From NCBI RefSeq assembly GCF_009911265.1, contig NZ_QXXA01000001.1, positions 124,001-188,000 of the forward strand: a stretch of DNA of 64,000 nt, in the 5' to 3' direction. Under the pieces are notes generated by a model that had not been told where the DNA came from, made no database searches, and saw nothing but the letters and a program-made list of their open reading frames with translations. Below, one piece after another: positions 54,845 through 63,571 of this stretch (its first letter is position 1; each line of letters begins with the position of its first letter). The position numbers and the translations under genes were made by a program. The DNA comes from Senegalia massiliensis (lineage in GTDB: Bacteria > Bacillota > Clostridia > Tissierellales > SIT17).

Positions 54845-54908
54845 TTTTTACCTCCTATAAAGTCAATTCAATAGCATAACTTAAATTTATTATATAATAA
54901 TTAGATTA

Positions 54909-54939
54909 AAAAAAGAAGTAGCATGAAACCTACTTCTAA
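54909..54939 (-). terminator. Minus-strand terminator after a gene relic
   Basis: On the minus strand AGAAGTAG and CTACTTCT form a stem (loop of 8) followed by seven T. It closes the relic at 54974-55117 and insulates the giant gene's operon. Confidence 0.7.
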
Positions 54940-54973
54940 TTTGTTAGAGTAGCTTCTATAATACCATTAGGGA

Positions 54974-55117
54974 CTACATGATGAATTTTTGAACTGGAAA
55001 TATGATTTTAATCCATTCTTTTGATTTATATATTGCAATGGGAATTGCTTTATCTTCTGAGTAACTTTCATCTAAATCCTTCATTGCTTCAGGATAATCG
55101 TTTTTATTTCATGTCAT
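54974..55117 (-). pseudogene. Relic of a small conserved protein, stopped at codon 3
   Basis: Reads ATG ACA TGA, then NKNDYPEAMKDLDESYSEDK and AIPIAIYKSKEWIK. The pattern NKNDYP...KAIPIA...EW matches, from memory, a widespread small protein family that begins MPWNKNDYP, with the third codon Trp; TGG to TGA explains the stop. The middle (normally about 15 more residues between the two motifs) is also missing. A ribosome site GGGAGAA lies upstream. Non-functional. Confidence 0.55.
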
Positions 55118-55235
55118 AATTATAGTTCTCCCAATTAAATAATTTTATTACTGAGTTTTATGTAATTATTTTAAAGAGAATTATAAGGGTATAATAAAAT
55201 TATATAAATATTAAGTTTAATGAAAGGTGATGTAA

Positions 55236-56090
55236 ATGAAAAAATTTCATAACAAATCAAATATATATGTAACTCAAATAGAATTAAAGGTAGAGGATTT
55301 GAAGAGATCCTTAGACTTCTATAAAAATATAATGGGATTTAAAGTATTAGAAGAAAAAGAAAATAGTCTAATATTAACTATTGATGGTTTAACACCTGTA
55401 ATAACTTTAAAACAACCTAAAGATGTTATAAAAAAGATACCAAAGAGAACAGGATTATATCATTTTGCCATATTATTACCTAATAGATTACAATTAGGAT
55501 CATTTTTGAAAAATATCAAAGAAAAAAAATATCCTATTCTTGGAGGAGCAAATCATGAAGTTAGTGAGGCAATATATTTACAAGATCCAGATGATAATGG
55601 AATTGAAATATATTCAGATATTGATAGTAGTAAATGGATATGGGAAGATAAAAAAGTACAGATGTCTAATAGCCTTTTAGATTATGAAGATTTATTATCA
55701 CAATCAGAAAATAGTAGATGGAATGGGATGCCTGAAGATGCTATAATAGGTCATATTCATCTTCATGTAGATAATTTAGAAAAAGCTAAGGATTTCTATG
55801 TTAATGGTTTAGGTTTTGATGTGGTTATGGAGATGGGAAAATCAGCATTATTTTTATCTTCTGGTGGTTACCATCATCATATAGGTTTAAATATTTGGAA
55901 TGGAATTGATGTAGGTCCTTTACCACAAAATTCAGTTGGTATGGAGTATTATACAATTAAACTTCCTAATGAAGATATGATGAAAGAAACTATTAATAGA
56001 TTGAAAAAACTTAATTATAAAGTTATTGAAAAAGATAAAAAAGTATATACAAAAGATACTTCAGGAAATTTAATAAAATTAGAAGTATAA
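55236..56090 (+). CDS. VOC family (glyoxalase/dioxygenase-like) protein
   Basis: A 284-aa protein with two vicinal-oxygen-chelate modules: the first starts VTQIELKVEDLKRSLDFYKN, the second IGHIHLHVDNLEKAKDFYVN. Metal-ligand candidates are H173-H175 region and Glu in GIEIYSD, as in CatE-like catechol dioxygenases and related proteins of Bacillus. The two-module length agrees with that group. The substrate is unknown; detoxification or resistance is common in the family. ATG 55236 follows GAAAGGTGATG, and a terminator follows the stop. Confidence 0.85.
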   Translation: MKKFHNKSNIYVTQIELKVEDLKRSLDFYKNIMGFKVLEEKENSLILTIDGLTPVITLKQPKDVIKKIPKRTGLYHFAILLPNRLQLGSFLKNIKEKKYPILGGANHEVSEAIYLQDPDDNGIEIYSDIDSSKWIWEDKKVQMSNSLLDYEDLLSQSENSRWNGMPEDAIIGHIHLHVDNLEKAKDFYVNGLGFDVVMEMGKSALFLSSGGYHHHIGLNIWNGIDVGPLPQNSVGMEYYTIKLPNEDMMKETINRLKKLNYKVIEKDKKVYTKDTSGNLIKLEV

Positions 56091-56129
56091 AATCAGAAAT
56101 ATTCCATTTGGAATATTTCTGATTTTTTT
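56091..56129 (+). terminator. Terminator after the VOC gene
   Basis: AATCAGAAATATTCC pairs with GGAATATTTCTGATT around ATTT, followed by a run of T. Confidence 0.85.
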
Positions 56130-56201
56130 GTAAGAAAAAAGGAGTTTGGTAACATATGTAGAATAAAAGAAAGAAGAAGAATCATTTGAAAGGAGATTAC
56201 A

Positions 56202-56930
56202 GTGAACCTAAAAATTATAGAATTAACACCAAATAAATTTGAAAAAATTTTAAAAGAATGTCCTATTGCATATATTCCTATTAGCCCAATTGAGTGGCAT
56301 GGGAACCATTTGCCATTTGGAACTGATGCAATAAGGGCTGAGTGGGTGATAAAATCAGCTTGGAAAGTTATAGGTGGTGTATTGTTTCCAACAGAATATT
56401 GTGGAACTGATGGATATAAAACAAAAGTTGATGATAAATATTGGTATTTAGAAACTATAATAGGTGAGAAATTAAAAGGAAACTTTTTAGTTGAAGAACA
56501 ACTTTTCTTACAAAAAGTTATTTGCTTGGTAAATAACATAAAAAGAAATGGATTTAAAATATTAGTTATATGTACTGGTCATTTATCACCTCAACAACTT
56601 TCTATCCTTGAAAAAATTGAACATGAGGAATCAAGTAGTGAATTTAATATAATACTTTGGCATTCAGAAAAAGCTAAATTTCCAAAAGAGATTCAAACAG
56701 ATGATTATTTGCATGCAGGAGTTGAAGAAACAAGTGAAATGTTATATATTTCACCAGATCTTGTAGATGTTAATGAATTAGGAAAATCAAATTGCGAAAT
56801 CAAACTTGGGTTAGTTGATTCACTACAAGAACAAGTAAGTGTTAACTTAGGAGAAAAGCGTCTTAAGTTAGAGAAAGAGCAACTGATTAGTTTAATTAAA
56901 TCAAAATTAAGTAATATAAAGGATGTCTAA
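56202..56930 (+). CDS. Creatininase family protein
   Basis: A 242-aa metal-dependent amidohydrolase of the creatininase superfamily. Metal-binding motifs are PISPIEWHGNHLPFGTDA (Glu, His, Asp), ICTGHLSPQQ and LHAGVEETSEMLYI. Family members hydrolyse creatinine, 3-amino-carboxylates or act in cofactor synthesis (MftE), so the substrate here is open. The start is GTG 56202 behind AAAGGAG. No partner genes of a known pathway lie next to it. Confidence 0.83.
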   Translation: MNLKIIELTPNKFEKILKECPIAYIPISPIEWHGNHLPFGTDAIRAEWVIKSAWKVIGGVLFPTEYCGTDGYKTKVDDKYWYLETIIGEKLKGNFLVEEQLFLQKVICLVNNIKRNGFKILVICTGHLSPQQLSILEKIEHEESSSEFNIILWHSEKAKFPKEIQTDDYLHAGVEETSEMLYISPDLVDVNELGKSNCEIKLGLVDSLQEQVSVNLGEKRLKLEKEQLISLIKSKLSNIKDV

Positions 56931-57019
56931 CATAGATGAATTTTAGAATGTAATATAATATCACTATGATTAACTAGATTTAATTAGAAAGTGTAAAAGA
57001 GAAAGGAGAAACAGAATAC

Positions 57020-57826
57020 ATGGAGAATTTAAAAGAAAAATTACAAATGATAGCACAGAATGAATATGCTATACCTGATGAAATAAATTTAGAAAAGTTA
57101 ATTGAATCAATGCTAGAGAACATAGGAAGTTTAGATTCTGAACTAAGGGATAATCTAATTTATTCTACATTAGCGAGATGGATAGGAAATCAAAAGATTG
57201 AAAAAGAAATGTTGAAGAAAATTATAAATGTAGTTCTTGATGACAAGCATTTGTTTTATAAAATTGATTCAAAGGATGAGACAGCAGTATTTACAAGGTC
57301 TTTTTCCATATTGATAGTAGCATTAATTATCTATTCTCATCGTAAAGAAAAATTATTTAATAAACAAGAAGTTAGAGATATATATAGAAAAGTTACACAG
57401 TACTTTAAAGATGAAAATGATTTGCGTGGATACGTAGCAGAGTATGGATGGGGACACTCCGTAGCTCATACAGCTGATGCACTTGATGAATTAGCAATGT
57501 GTGAAGAAATTGGAATTGATGAACTTAAGAATATGCTTGAAAATATTAAATATAAAGTGAGCACAGGAACTTATGTATATGTTCATGAAGAAGATGAGAG
57601 GTTAGTAACAGCTATAATAAGTATTATTTCAAGAAAGGTTATTATAGAAAATGAATTAATAACATGGATAGAATCATTCTTAGAATTGGAAGACCTTGAT
57701 GATTCCATGAGGAACTATCTTAAAAATTTAAATATAAAGAATTTTATGCGTAGTTTATACTTTAGATTATTAAATACAGGTGAAAACAAAAAGCTAATAG
57801 ATGTAATAATTCGAGTACTAAAATGA
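57020..57826 (+). CDS. DUF2785 domain protein
   Basis: A 268-aa, all-helical cytosolic protein. The family signature is DLRGYVAEYGWGHSVAHTAD followed by ALDELA; the N-terminus is MENLKEKLQMIAQNEYAIPD. Its function is unknown. Length and motif match well. ATG 57020 lies after AGAAAGGAGAAACAG. Directly downstream lies a decayed PHP-family gene. Confidence 0.85.
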   Translation: MENLKEKLQMIAQNEYAIPDEINLEKLIESMLENIGSLDSELRDNLIYSTLARWIGNQKIEKEMLKKIINVVLDDKHLFYKIDSKDETAVFTRSFSILIVALIIYSHRKEKLFNKQEVRDIYRKVTQYFKDENDLRGYVAEYGWGHSVAHTADALDELAMCEEIGIDELKNMLENIKYKVSTGTYVYVHEEDERLVTAIISIISRKVIIENELITWIESFLELEDLDDSMRNYLKNLNIKNFMRSLYFRLLNTGENKKLIDVIIRVLK

Positions 57827-57827
57827 G

Positions 57828-58339
57828 TTATTAGAATTTAATCAATTTCAGCGAAAAAAACATAATTATAAAATAGTTCAATATATAAAAACCATAAATA
57901 AAATAGAAAATATTGAAGATTATTATTCATATGAATATGATAATAAAAGGGGTGGATGGGATTCTTTAAATTATTTACTTGATAAGAGAATAATAAAAAA
58001 TTTAGATGAATATTTTAAATTGGTGGAATTAAGTAAAGAAAAATTACTTTTTAAAAGTCCTAAGGAAGTAATAAAAACAATTAAAAATGCAGGAGGATAT
58101 TCATTTTTAGCTCATCCAAGTGCATATGAAAATGGAGAGATTACGGAATTGATGGAATTGAGTGCTTTTCTCCATATTTAAGAAATTTAGAAGATTCAGG
58201 TTATTATTTAGATTTTTGTAAGTATAATAACATGTTAGTTTCAGCAGGCTCAGATTGTCATGGGGAATTCAATAACAGGACATTAGGCATACCATCAGTT
58301 AATTTTAATGAAGTGAGGTTGGACTTTATTACTATATAA
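57828..58339 (+). pseudogene. Broken PHP-domain phosphoesterase
   Basis: A 5'-truncated gene. From 57828 the frame reads through to YSFLAHPSAYENGEITEL, then a one-base deletion near 58150 throws it into another frame, where IECFSPYLRNLEDSGYYLDF and MLVSAGSDCHGEFNNRTLGI continue the family. Both parts carry metal-binding motifs of PHP phosphoesterases (LAHP; GSDCHG). The N-terminal metal site (HxH) is missing. The gene is not functional. Confidence 0.75.
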
Positions 58340-58388
58340 TCATATAAGATGATTTATCTTATAAAACATTAATTAAAGGAGGGTTAGT

Positions 58389-58895
58389 ATGAGAACTATT
58401 ATATCTATGTCTTTTCTTACCATACTATACTTAGGATTAAGTTATTTATTAGGGGTAACTAAGGTAATGTTTATTTTAGCAGCTACTTTTTTTATTATGG
58501 CAACTTTGTTTTCTTATAATAAACAATATTATGATAAGTATTTCATGCTTATTAATCCTAAACAACATAAAATTATTTATGAAAAGCATGAAAGATTCAG
58601 AAAGAAACATAGATTAACAAGTATCATAAGTTTTTATATTTTATCGATTATAATGTTTATAAATGGAATAATTGGAATAGAGAGTAATTTACCTAACGAA
58701 TATTTATTAACAATAAGAGATTTTATCATTGTAGCTGGAATCATGTTAATTATTGGGATTATAGTATATCTTACAGATAATTATATTCTTAAAAAAAGTA
58801 AATATAATAGAGAATATATAATTTGGTCTATTTTACTTAGTTTAGTTATAGTAGGAATAGTGTTTGTCGCTATAGAATGGGTTATTTTTATCTAG
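58389..58895 (+). CDS. Hypothetical membrane protein
   Basis: A 168-aa protein with five hydrophobic segments: two close together at the N-terminus, a charged cytosolic loop rich in His/Lys (QHKIIYEKHERFRKKHRL), then three more. It resembles small DUF3784-like membrane proteins of Firmicutes in layout, but I cannot assign it. ATG 58389 follows AAAGGAGGG. Confidence 0.6.
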   Translation: MRTIISMSFLTILYLGLSYLLGVTKVMFILAATFFIMATLFSYNKQYYDKYFMLINPKQHKIIYEKHERFRKKHRLTSIISFYILSIIMFINGIIGIESNLPNEYLLTIRDFIIVAGIMLIIGIIVYLTDNYILKKSKYNREYIIWSILLSLVIVGIVFVAIEWVIFI

Positions 58896-58975
58896 TAAAT
58901 ATAAAATTAATACATTAAGGATGTTGGGAATCTTTAGACAGTTACAAGAAAAGTTTATATTATGAGGGGGAGATC

Positions 58976-59579
58976 ATGTTGAAAAAAATTTTTTACAATA
59001 TTTGTAATTGCTATTACAATAGTGTTTTTTTCTGGTTGTTCAAACAACACAGGTATATCTAAATTACTCAGGAAGGAAGGTATTAAACCTTATGAATTGT
59101 CAGAAAGTGATATTTATCTTCTTCAGACATTAGAAATTCAAGATGATATAAATATAATATCTTTTAAAGCTCCTAAAAATGCAAAAAGTCTTAAATTAAA
59201 TGTTTATGTCTTAAATAGTAACAATAATTGGGATGTTATAGGAGGGGGGCAGGTATATGCTGAGCCAGATTCTAGATTAGAAGGGACATTTGCAATGATG
59301 CTTAAAGATAACCATGCAATAAATTTTAATATTAATACAATAGGAAGAGTTTCATATCAAACTGATGCATTAAAAATGGAGAATGAAATTTCAGCATCTT
59401 CGAAAAGTTTTTTGAGGGATTTTCAAAGGATTGAAATTAATAAAGAACTACCTCTTGCTATTATGATTTATGACAGTGGTACTATGATGAGAGCGTATTC
59501 TCTAGAAAATTTCTTTTCACCTTCAAGGTTTAAAGAAATGGACTTAGTTCAAGCAGTCACATTGACTTTTACTGATTAA
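58976..59579 (+). pseudogene. Lipoprotein gene with a frameshift in its signal peptide
   Basis: The ribosome site GAGGGGGAG precedes ATG TTG AAA AAA ATT TTT, a normal signal start. At a tract of seven A and six T the frame shifts by one base; in the shifted frame the text continues TIFVIAITIVFFSGCSNN, a complete lipobox. The rest runs open to 59579 (TGISKLLRKEGIKPYELSES, later QAVTLTFTD). One base fewer in the tract would restore a protein of about 200 aa. It may be a true lesion, a slippage-prone switch, or a sequencing error. The mature domain is not recognised. Confidence 0.65.
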
Positions 59580-59630
59580 AACAATCAGCATATATTCATC
59601 ATAAATGTAAGTCAAAGAAAGGAAAAATAT

Positions 59631-60506
59631 ATGAATATTATTGAAGATATATACAAAGAACTATTTAAACTTGGCTTATCTGAAACCAATCATATTGATT
59701 TACAAAAAATACGAGATAAAGATGGAATTTATCTATTTAGAGTTAATTATAAAAATAAATATTTTATAATCAAGTATTTTTTCAAAGAAGAATATAAAAG
59801 AGAAATAAAAAATTACTCTATTTTTAAAGAACTAAACATATCAACGATTAAAGTGTTTACCCATACAGATAGAAGTATTTTACTAGAAGACTTAGAAAGA
59901 AGTGAAAATTATAGATTAGGAGTAAGGTCTGATTTATCAGATATTGAAGTAGCAAAGTTATTAGCAGAATGGTATGTAGACTTACATAATAAAGGCGAAA
60001 AATATATAGATGAGAATTGTGATAATTTCTATAGAGAAATTGATATTATTACAAAAGAAAATGTTGAACTTGTAAAAGACAGATCCAATACTAGGGGTTA
60101 CAAAGTATGGAACATAATACTTGATAACTATGATTTAATTTTTAATAAAATTGAAGAACTTGAAAAAACTCTAACATATAATGACTTTTATTGGACTAAT
60201 CTTGCGGTGAGTAATCATAGAAAAAAGGCAATAATGTTTGACTATAATTTATTAGGAATAGGTTATAGATATAGTGACATTAGGAATGTATGCTCATCAT
60301 TATCGGAAGAAGCTGGAAAAGTATTTATAAAAGAATATGGTAATATTAATGAAACTGAAAAAGTAATGGATGATGGTCTTTCAATTCTTATTACTTTAAT
60401 ACTTGCATATAAAAGATCTAAATTTCCTGAATGGGCTAAGGAATCTTTAAAGGCAGTTTTTAACGGAGAATTAGAAAAAACTTTTAAAAAGATAACAAAA
60501 TATTAG
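59631..60506 (+). CDS. APH-like kinase-fold phosphotransferase
   Basis: A 291-aa protein resembling aminoglycoside/choline phosphotransferases. The N-lobe Lys may be in KYFIIKYFFKEEY; the catalytic region is TYNDFYWTNLAV, where YND replaces the usual HGD but Asp and Asn are kept, and the metal-binding Asp is in MFDYNLLGIGYRYSDI. The altered catalytic loop suggests a non-classic substrate or reduced activity. It could be a small-molecule kinase or a resistance protein; there is no way to decide by eye. ATG 59631 follows AAGAAAGGA. Confidence 0.72.
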   Translation: MNIIEDIYKELFKLGLSETNHIDLQKIRDKDGIYLFRVNYKNKYFIIKYFFKEEYKREIKNYSIFKELNISTIKVFTHTDRSILLEDLERSENYRLGVRSDLSDIEVAKLLAEWYVDLHNKGEKYIDENCDNFYREIDIITKENVELVKDRSNTRGYKVWNIILDNYDLIFNKIEELEKTLTYNDFYWTNLAVSNHRKKAIMFDYNLLGIGYRYSDIRNVCSSLSEEAGKVFIKEYGNINETEKVMDDGLSILITLILAYKRSKFPEWAKESLKAVFNGELEKTFKKITKY

Positions 60507-60547
60507 AATACGTATATTTTATTTTTCAATTTTATTATACGAATGGT

Positions 60548-60874
60548 ATGAAAATTATGCAAAATTATTTTGAAACGAATAAAAAGAAGTGGAACGAACG
60601 AGTTGATAGTCATGTTAAGTCACAACATTATAATGTTGACAGGTTCATAAATGGTAATTTTACACTTAAAGAAATTGATCTCAATTATATTGGTAATTTT
60701 AATAATGAACTGATCCTTGAAAGTTTTAACGAATATCCTTATTCAACAGATAAAAAATATCCATCTATGGTTGAAAGGAAGATAAGCATTGGAAACTTAC
60801 TGAATATAATATTCCTCTATGTTGTATTTAGTGAAATACATGAAAAAATAAAAATGGTTAAAAATAATATTTAA
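60548..60874 (+). pseudogene. Methyltransferase gene with its core deleted
   Basis: The first 45 residues (NYFETNKKKWNERVDSHVKS, then FTLKEIDLNYIGN) match the start of class I SAM-dependent methyltransferases, and residues about 55-75 (LILESFNEYPYSTDKKYPSM) match the C-terminal part of the same family. The Rossmann core with the SAM site, normally between them, is absent. The tail then becomes hydrophobic and unrelated, likely out of frame. An in-frame internal deletion is the simplest explanation. Confidence 0.6.
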
Positions 60875-60902
60875 TTTTTAAGAGTCAGAAAGGAGTATAT
60901 TA

Positions 60903-61961
60903 TTGAATATAAATATTAGAAATAAGACTGTATTTAAGATGCTTGAATTATGTAAAAGACATAAAAAAGGAAAATTATATAGAGAAGAATTGGAAGATTT
61001 ATTAGAACACGATGATTATAAAGTTGAATTTGAAAGGTACAATACTAAAGGACTTCCAATTACAAATATTACAAAAGAAGAGTTTGTCGATTATTTTATT
61101 AATTTACAACAACTTGACACTAAAGATATTCAAAATGAAAGACTTAGAATTCATCATATTCAGTATAAATATTTTTTTAATAATTTAGATTTTTATGAAA
61201 AAGAAATAAAAAAATTATTATTAATTGATGAATCTATCGTTAAGGAAGGACTTAAATATACTATCAATGGATTACCTTCATATATAAACTTTGACAGCTT
61301 AGATGTTATATTTACGATAAGTATAGGCAATAGCTTTGGTTGGCCATATAAAAACTGTATTCATTTTGATGTTTTATCGTTTTTTAAATTATGCAATATA
61401 AACGATTTAAAACTATTTAAATCGTTTATTGGACATGAAGTACATCATATAGGTTATAATAAATTTTCACAAGAAGTAAATATAAGTAAATTCAATCCTG
61501 AAGAGTATCTTTATTATTTTTTAGCATTTGAAGGACTTGCTGTTAAGTACTGTAATAATGGACAAGGAATTTTAACAAAGAAGATATATAATGATCTAGA
61601 ACAAAATGTTGGGATGGACACTTTTACATGGAATTATCTGAGAGATGAGTTTTATGATATTTTTAATGAATTTAAGTCTCAGATACAGTTAATTCGAATA
61701 GGTAAAATAAAAGATTTAGATGATATTAAAGAAATAATATCAGAATATTGGTTAAATTCATGTACAAAACTACAAGAAAAAGAAGAGGTCCCTAAATTAA
61801 AACATTCTAAAAATTATTATTTTGGAAATGAAATTTGGGGTTTAATACATGACATATATGGAAAAGAAAAAGTATTTGAAGTCCTTAAAAAACCTAAAGA
61901 ATTTCCAAAGGAGTTTAATAAAGCTTTAAACCAAATAGGTAGAACAGATTTAATTATATAG
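60903..61961 (+). CDS. DUF5700-like putative zinc metallopeptidase
   Basis: A 352-aa protein with a gluzincin-type zinc site: HEVHHIG (HExxH) at about residues 181-187 and a downstream glutamate in AFEGLAVKYC. Other conserved text includes GWPYKNCIHFDVLSF just before the zinc helix. There is no signal peptide, so it would act in the cytosol. The substrate is unknown. TTG 60903 follows GAAAGGAGT; no ATG is available nearby. The gene lies amid decayed neighbours but is intact. Confidence 0.7.
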   Translation: MNINIRNKTVFKMLELCKRHKKGKLYREELEDLLEHDDYKVEFERYNTKGLPITNITKEEFVDYFINLQQLDTKDIQNERLRIHHIQYKYFFNNLDFYEKEIKKLLLIDESIVKEGLKYTINGLPSYINFDSLDVIFTISIGNSFGWPYKNCIHFDVLSFFKLCNINDLKLFKSFIGHEVHHIGYNKFSQEVNISKFNPEEYLYYFLAFEGLAVKYCNNGQGILTKKIYNDLEQNVGMDTFTWNYLRDEFYDIFNEFKSQIQLIRIGKIKDLDDIKEIISEYWLNSCTKLQEKEEVPKLKHSKNYYFGNEIWGLIHDIYGKEKVFEVLKKPKEFPKEFNKALNQIGRTDLII

Positions 61962-62063
61962 GTTATATTTTTATAAGTATAAGATTTTAAAAATAGTTGA
62001 TAATAAATTACTTTTTCTTTTATTGAAAGTATAAGAGAATAGATTAGTTACAAAGAATAATAA

Positions 62064-62183
62064 ACAACTAAGTTTTTAATTAAATATATAGTAGGTAGAT
62101 ATAATTTTAATCCTGAAGATGAAGAAATTAATGACATCAAATTTATTAAGAAAGAAAAATTTGTAGAATATAATAAACTATAG
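62064..62183 (+). pseudogene. C-terminal scrap of an unidentified gene
   Basis: A 39-codon frame without a start whose second half reads VGRYNFNPEDEEINDIKFIK then KEKFVEYNKL. This looks like the end of a Nudix-type hydrolase, but the match is weak. Confidence 0.3.
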
Positions 62184-62226
62184 TGATGTTATACTAAATT
62201 TTAAGAATAAAAAGGAGAAAGCAAAT

Positions 62227-63300
62227 ATGTTTAAAGAAGAACTTGTTAGATTACTTAATGAAAAAAGTAATAATAATGAATTTAGTGGAGTTGTTTTAAT
62301 AAAAAAATCAGATAAAGAAATATTTTCTGGATCATATGGATATGCAAATAGAAGCTGGGGTATTAAAAATTCAATAGAAACAAGGTTTAGAGTAGGTTCT
62401 ATATCAAAGATGTTTACAGCAGTAGCAATTATACAACTAATAGAAAATGAAAAACTTAATTTTGATACAAGTGTTGTTAAATATTTGGAATTAGATGATA
62501 CAAAAATACCTGAAGGAGTAACTATACATAATTTATTAACACATACATCGGGTATAGCTGACTACTTCGATGAAAATGGAAGTGATTATGAATGGGAGAA
62601 ACTTTGGTCTGAAAAACCTATTTATAGTTTTAAAAAGTTATCTGATTATATTCAATTATTTGCTTATGATGAACCTATATATAACGTTGGAGAAAAGTTT
62701 CAATATAATGGAGCAGGATATATTTTGTTAGGGCTTATTATAGAAAAAGCATCAGGAGTATCATATTTTGATTATGTAAGAAAGAATATATTTTCTAAAT
62801 TAAATATGAATGATACAGATTTTATAAGCTTAGATGAAGTATATGATAATGTGGCAGAAGGTTATGAGCCTATAGAAATTGAAGAAGATAACATGGTTCT
62901 TTGGAAGAAAAATATTTACACAGCTACTCCTGTGCCAGCTTCTGATGGTGGTGCAACATCAACTGCATATGACCTTATAAATTTTGTACAATCTCTAAGA
63001 ACTACAAAAATACTAGGAGAAGATATGACTAATAAGATTCTTATGCCACATGTATTAGATGAAGGTTCAAATGGATTTAGAGATTATGTATGGAAATATG
63101 GATATGGAAATTGGTTTATTTTGGATAAAGACAACAATGTAATTCGTGGTGGACATACTGGAGAAGAGTATGGAGTTAGTTGTAGATTATATTATTATCC
63201 ATTCTTTAATATTGATGTTGTCATACTAGGAAATCAAGGGTGGTGTGCAGGGTCTCTTGGATGGGATATTCATGACATGATTATAAAAAGTAAACTATAG
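62227..63300 (+). CDS. Serine hydrolase, beta-lactamase class C-like
   Basis: A 357-aa enzyme of the DD-peptidase/class C beta-lactamase family. The catalytic SxxK is VGSISKMFTAVAII (Ser, Lys), the second motif is YNGAG (YxN-like), and the third is GGHTGEEYG (HTG in place of KTG). No signal peptide is visible, so it is probably cytosolic, and may act on esters or D-amino-acid peptides. True beta-lactamase activity is not implied. ATG 62227 follows AAAAGGAGAAAG. Confidence 0.85.
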   Translation: MFKEELVRLLNEKSNNNEFSGVVLIKKSDKEIFSGSYGYANRSWGIKNSIETRFRVGSISKMFTAVAIIQLIENEKLNFDTSVVKYLELDDTKIPEGVTIHNLLTHTSGIADYFDENGSDYEWEKLWSEKPIYSFKKLSDYIQLFAYDEPIYNVGEKFQYNGAGYILLGLIIEKASGVSYFDYVRKNIFSKLNMNDTDFISLDEVYDNVAEGYEPIEIEEDNMVLWKKNIYTATPVPASDGGATSTAYDLINFVQSLRTTKILGEDMTNKILMPHVLDEGSNGFRDYVWKYGYGNWFILDKDNNVIRGGHTGEEYGVSCRLYYYPFFNIDVVILGNQGWCAGSLGWDIHDMIIKSKL

Positions 63301-63440
63301 ATCAATTATCATTTCATGTCAATAACATTATCGTTGTATTGCAAAGATACATGCTGTATGTTAAAATTTAAATAATCATTGTGAAAATGAGTGAAATTAT
63401 TACATAAATAGTAAACTTTCAATTATTAAATAGATAAATC

Positions 63441-63469
63441 TTGAAAATATAAACAAAGTTAGATACAAT
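63441..63469 (+). promoter_or_regulatory. Putative promoter of deoD
   Basis: TTGAAA (63441-63446), a 17-bp spacer and TACAAT (63464-63469). The leader of about 95 nt holds an AACCCTA/TAGGGTT inverted repeat (63512-63541) with a large loop. Confidence 0.6.
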
Positions 63470-63571
63470 TCTAGTTATAAGAAGAATTTAAGTACTATTA
63501 CTAAATCTTCTAACCCTAGAGCTAATTTTAATGGTAGGGTTTGTATATTAAATTGTAAAGGAGAAAATATT

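Noticed and set aside
63512-63541. Purine riboswitch in the deoD leader
   Set aside because: There is only a 7-bp inverted repeat with a large loop; the three-way junction and conserved loop bases of purine riboswitches are absent.
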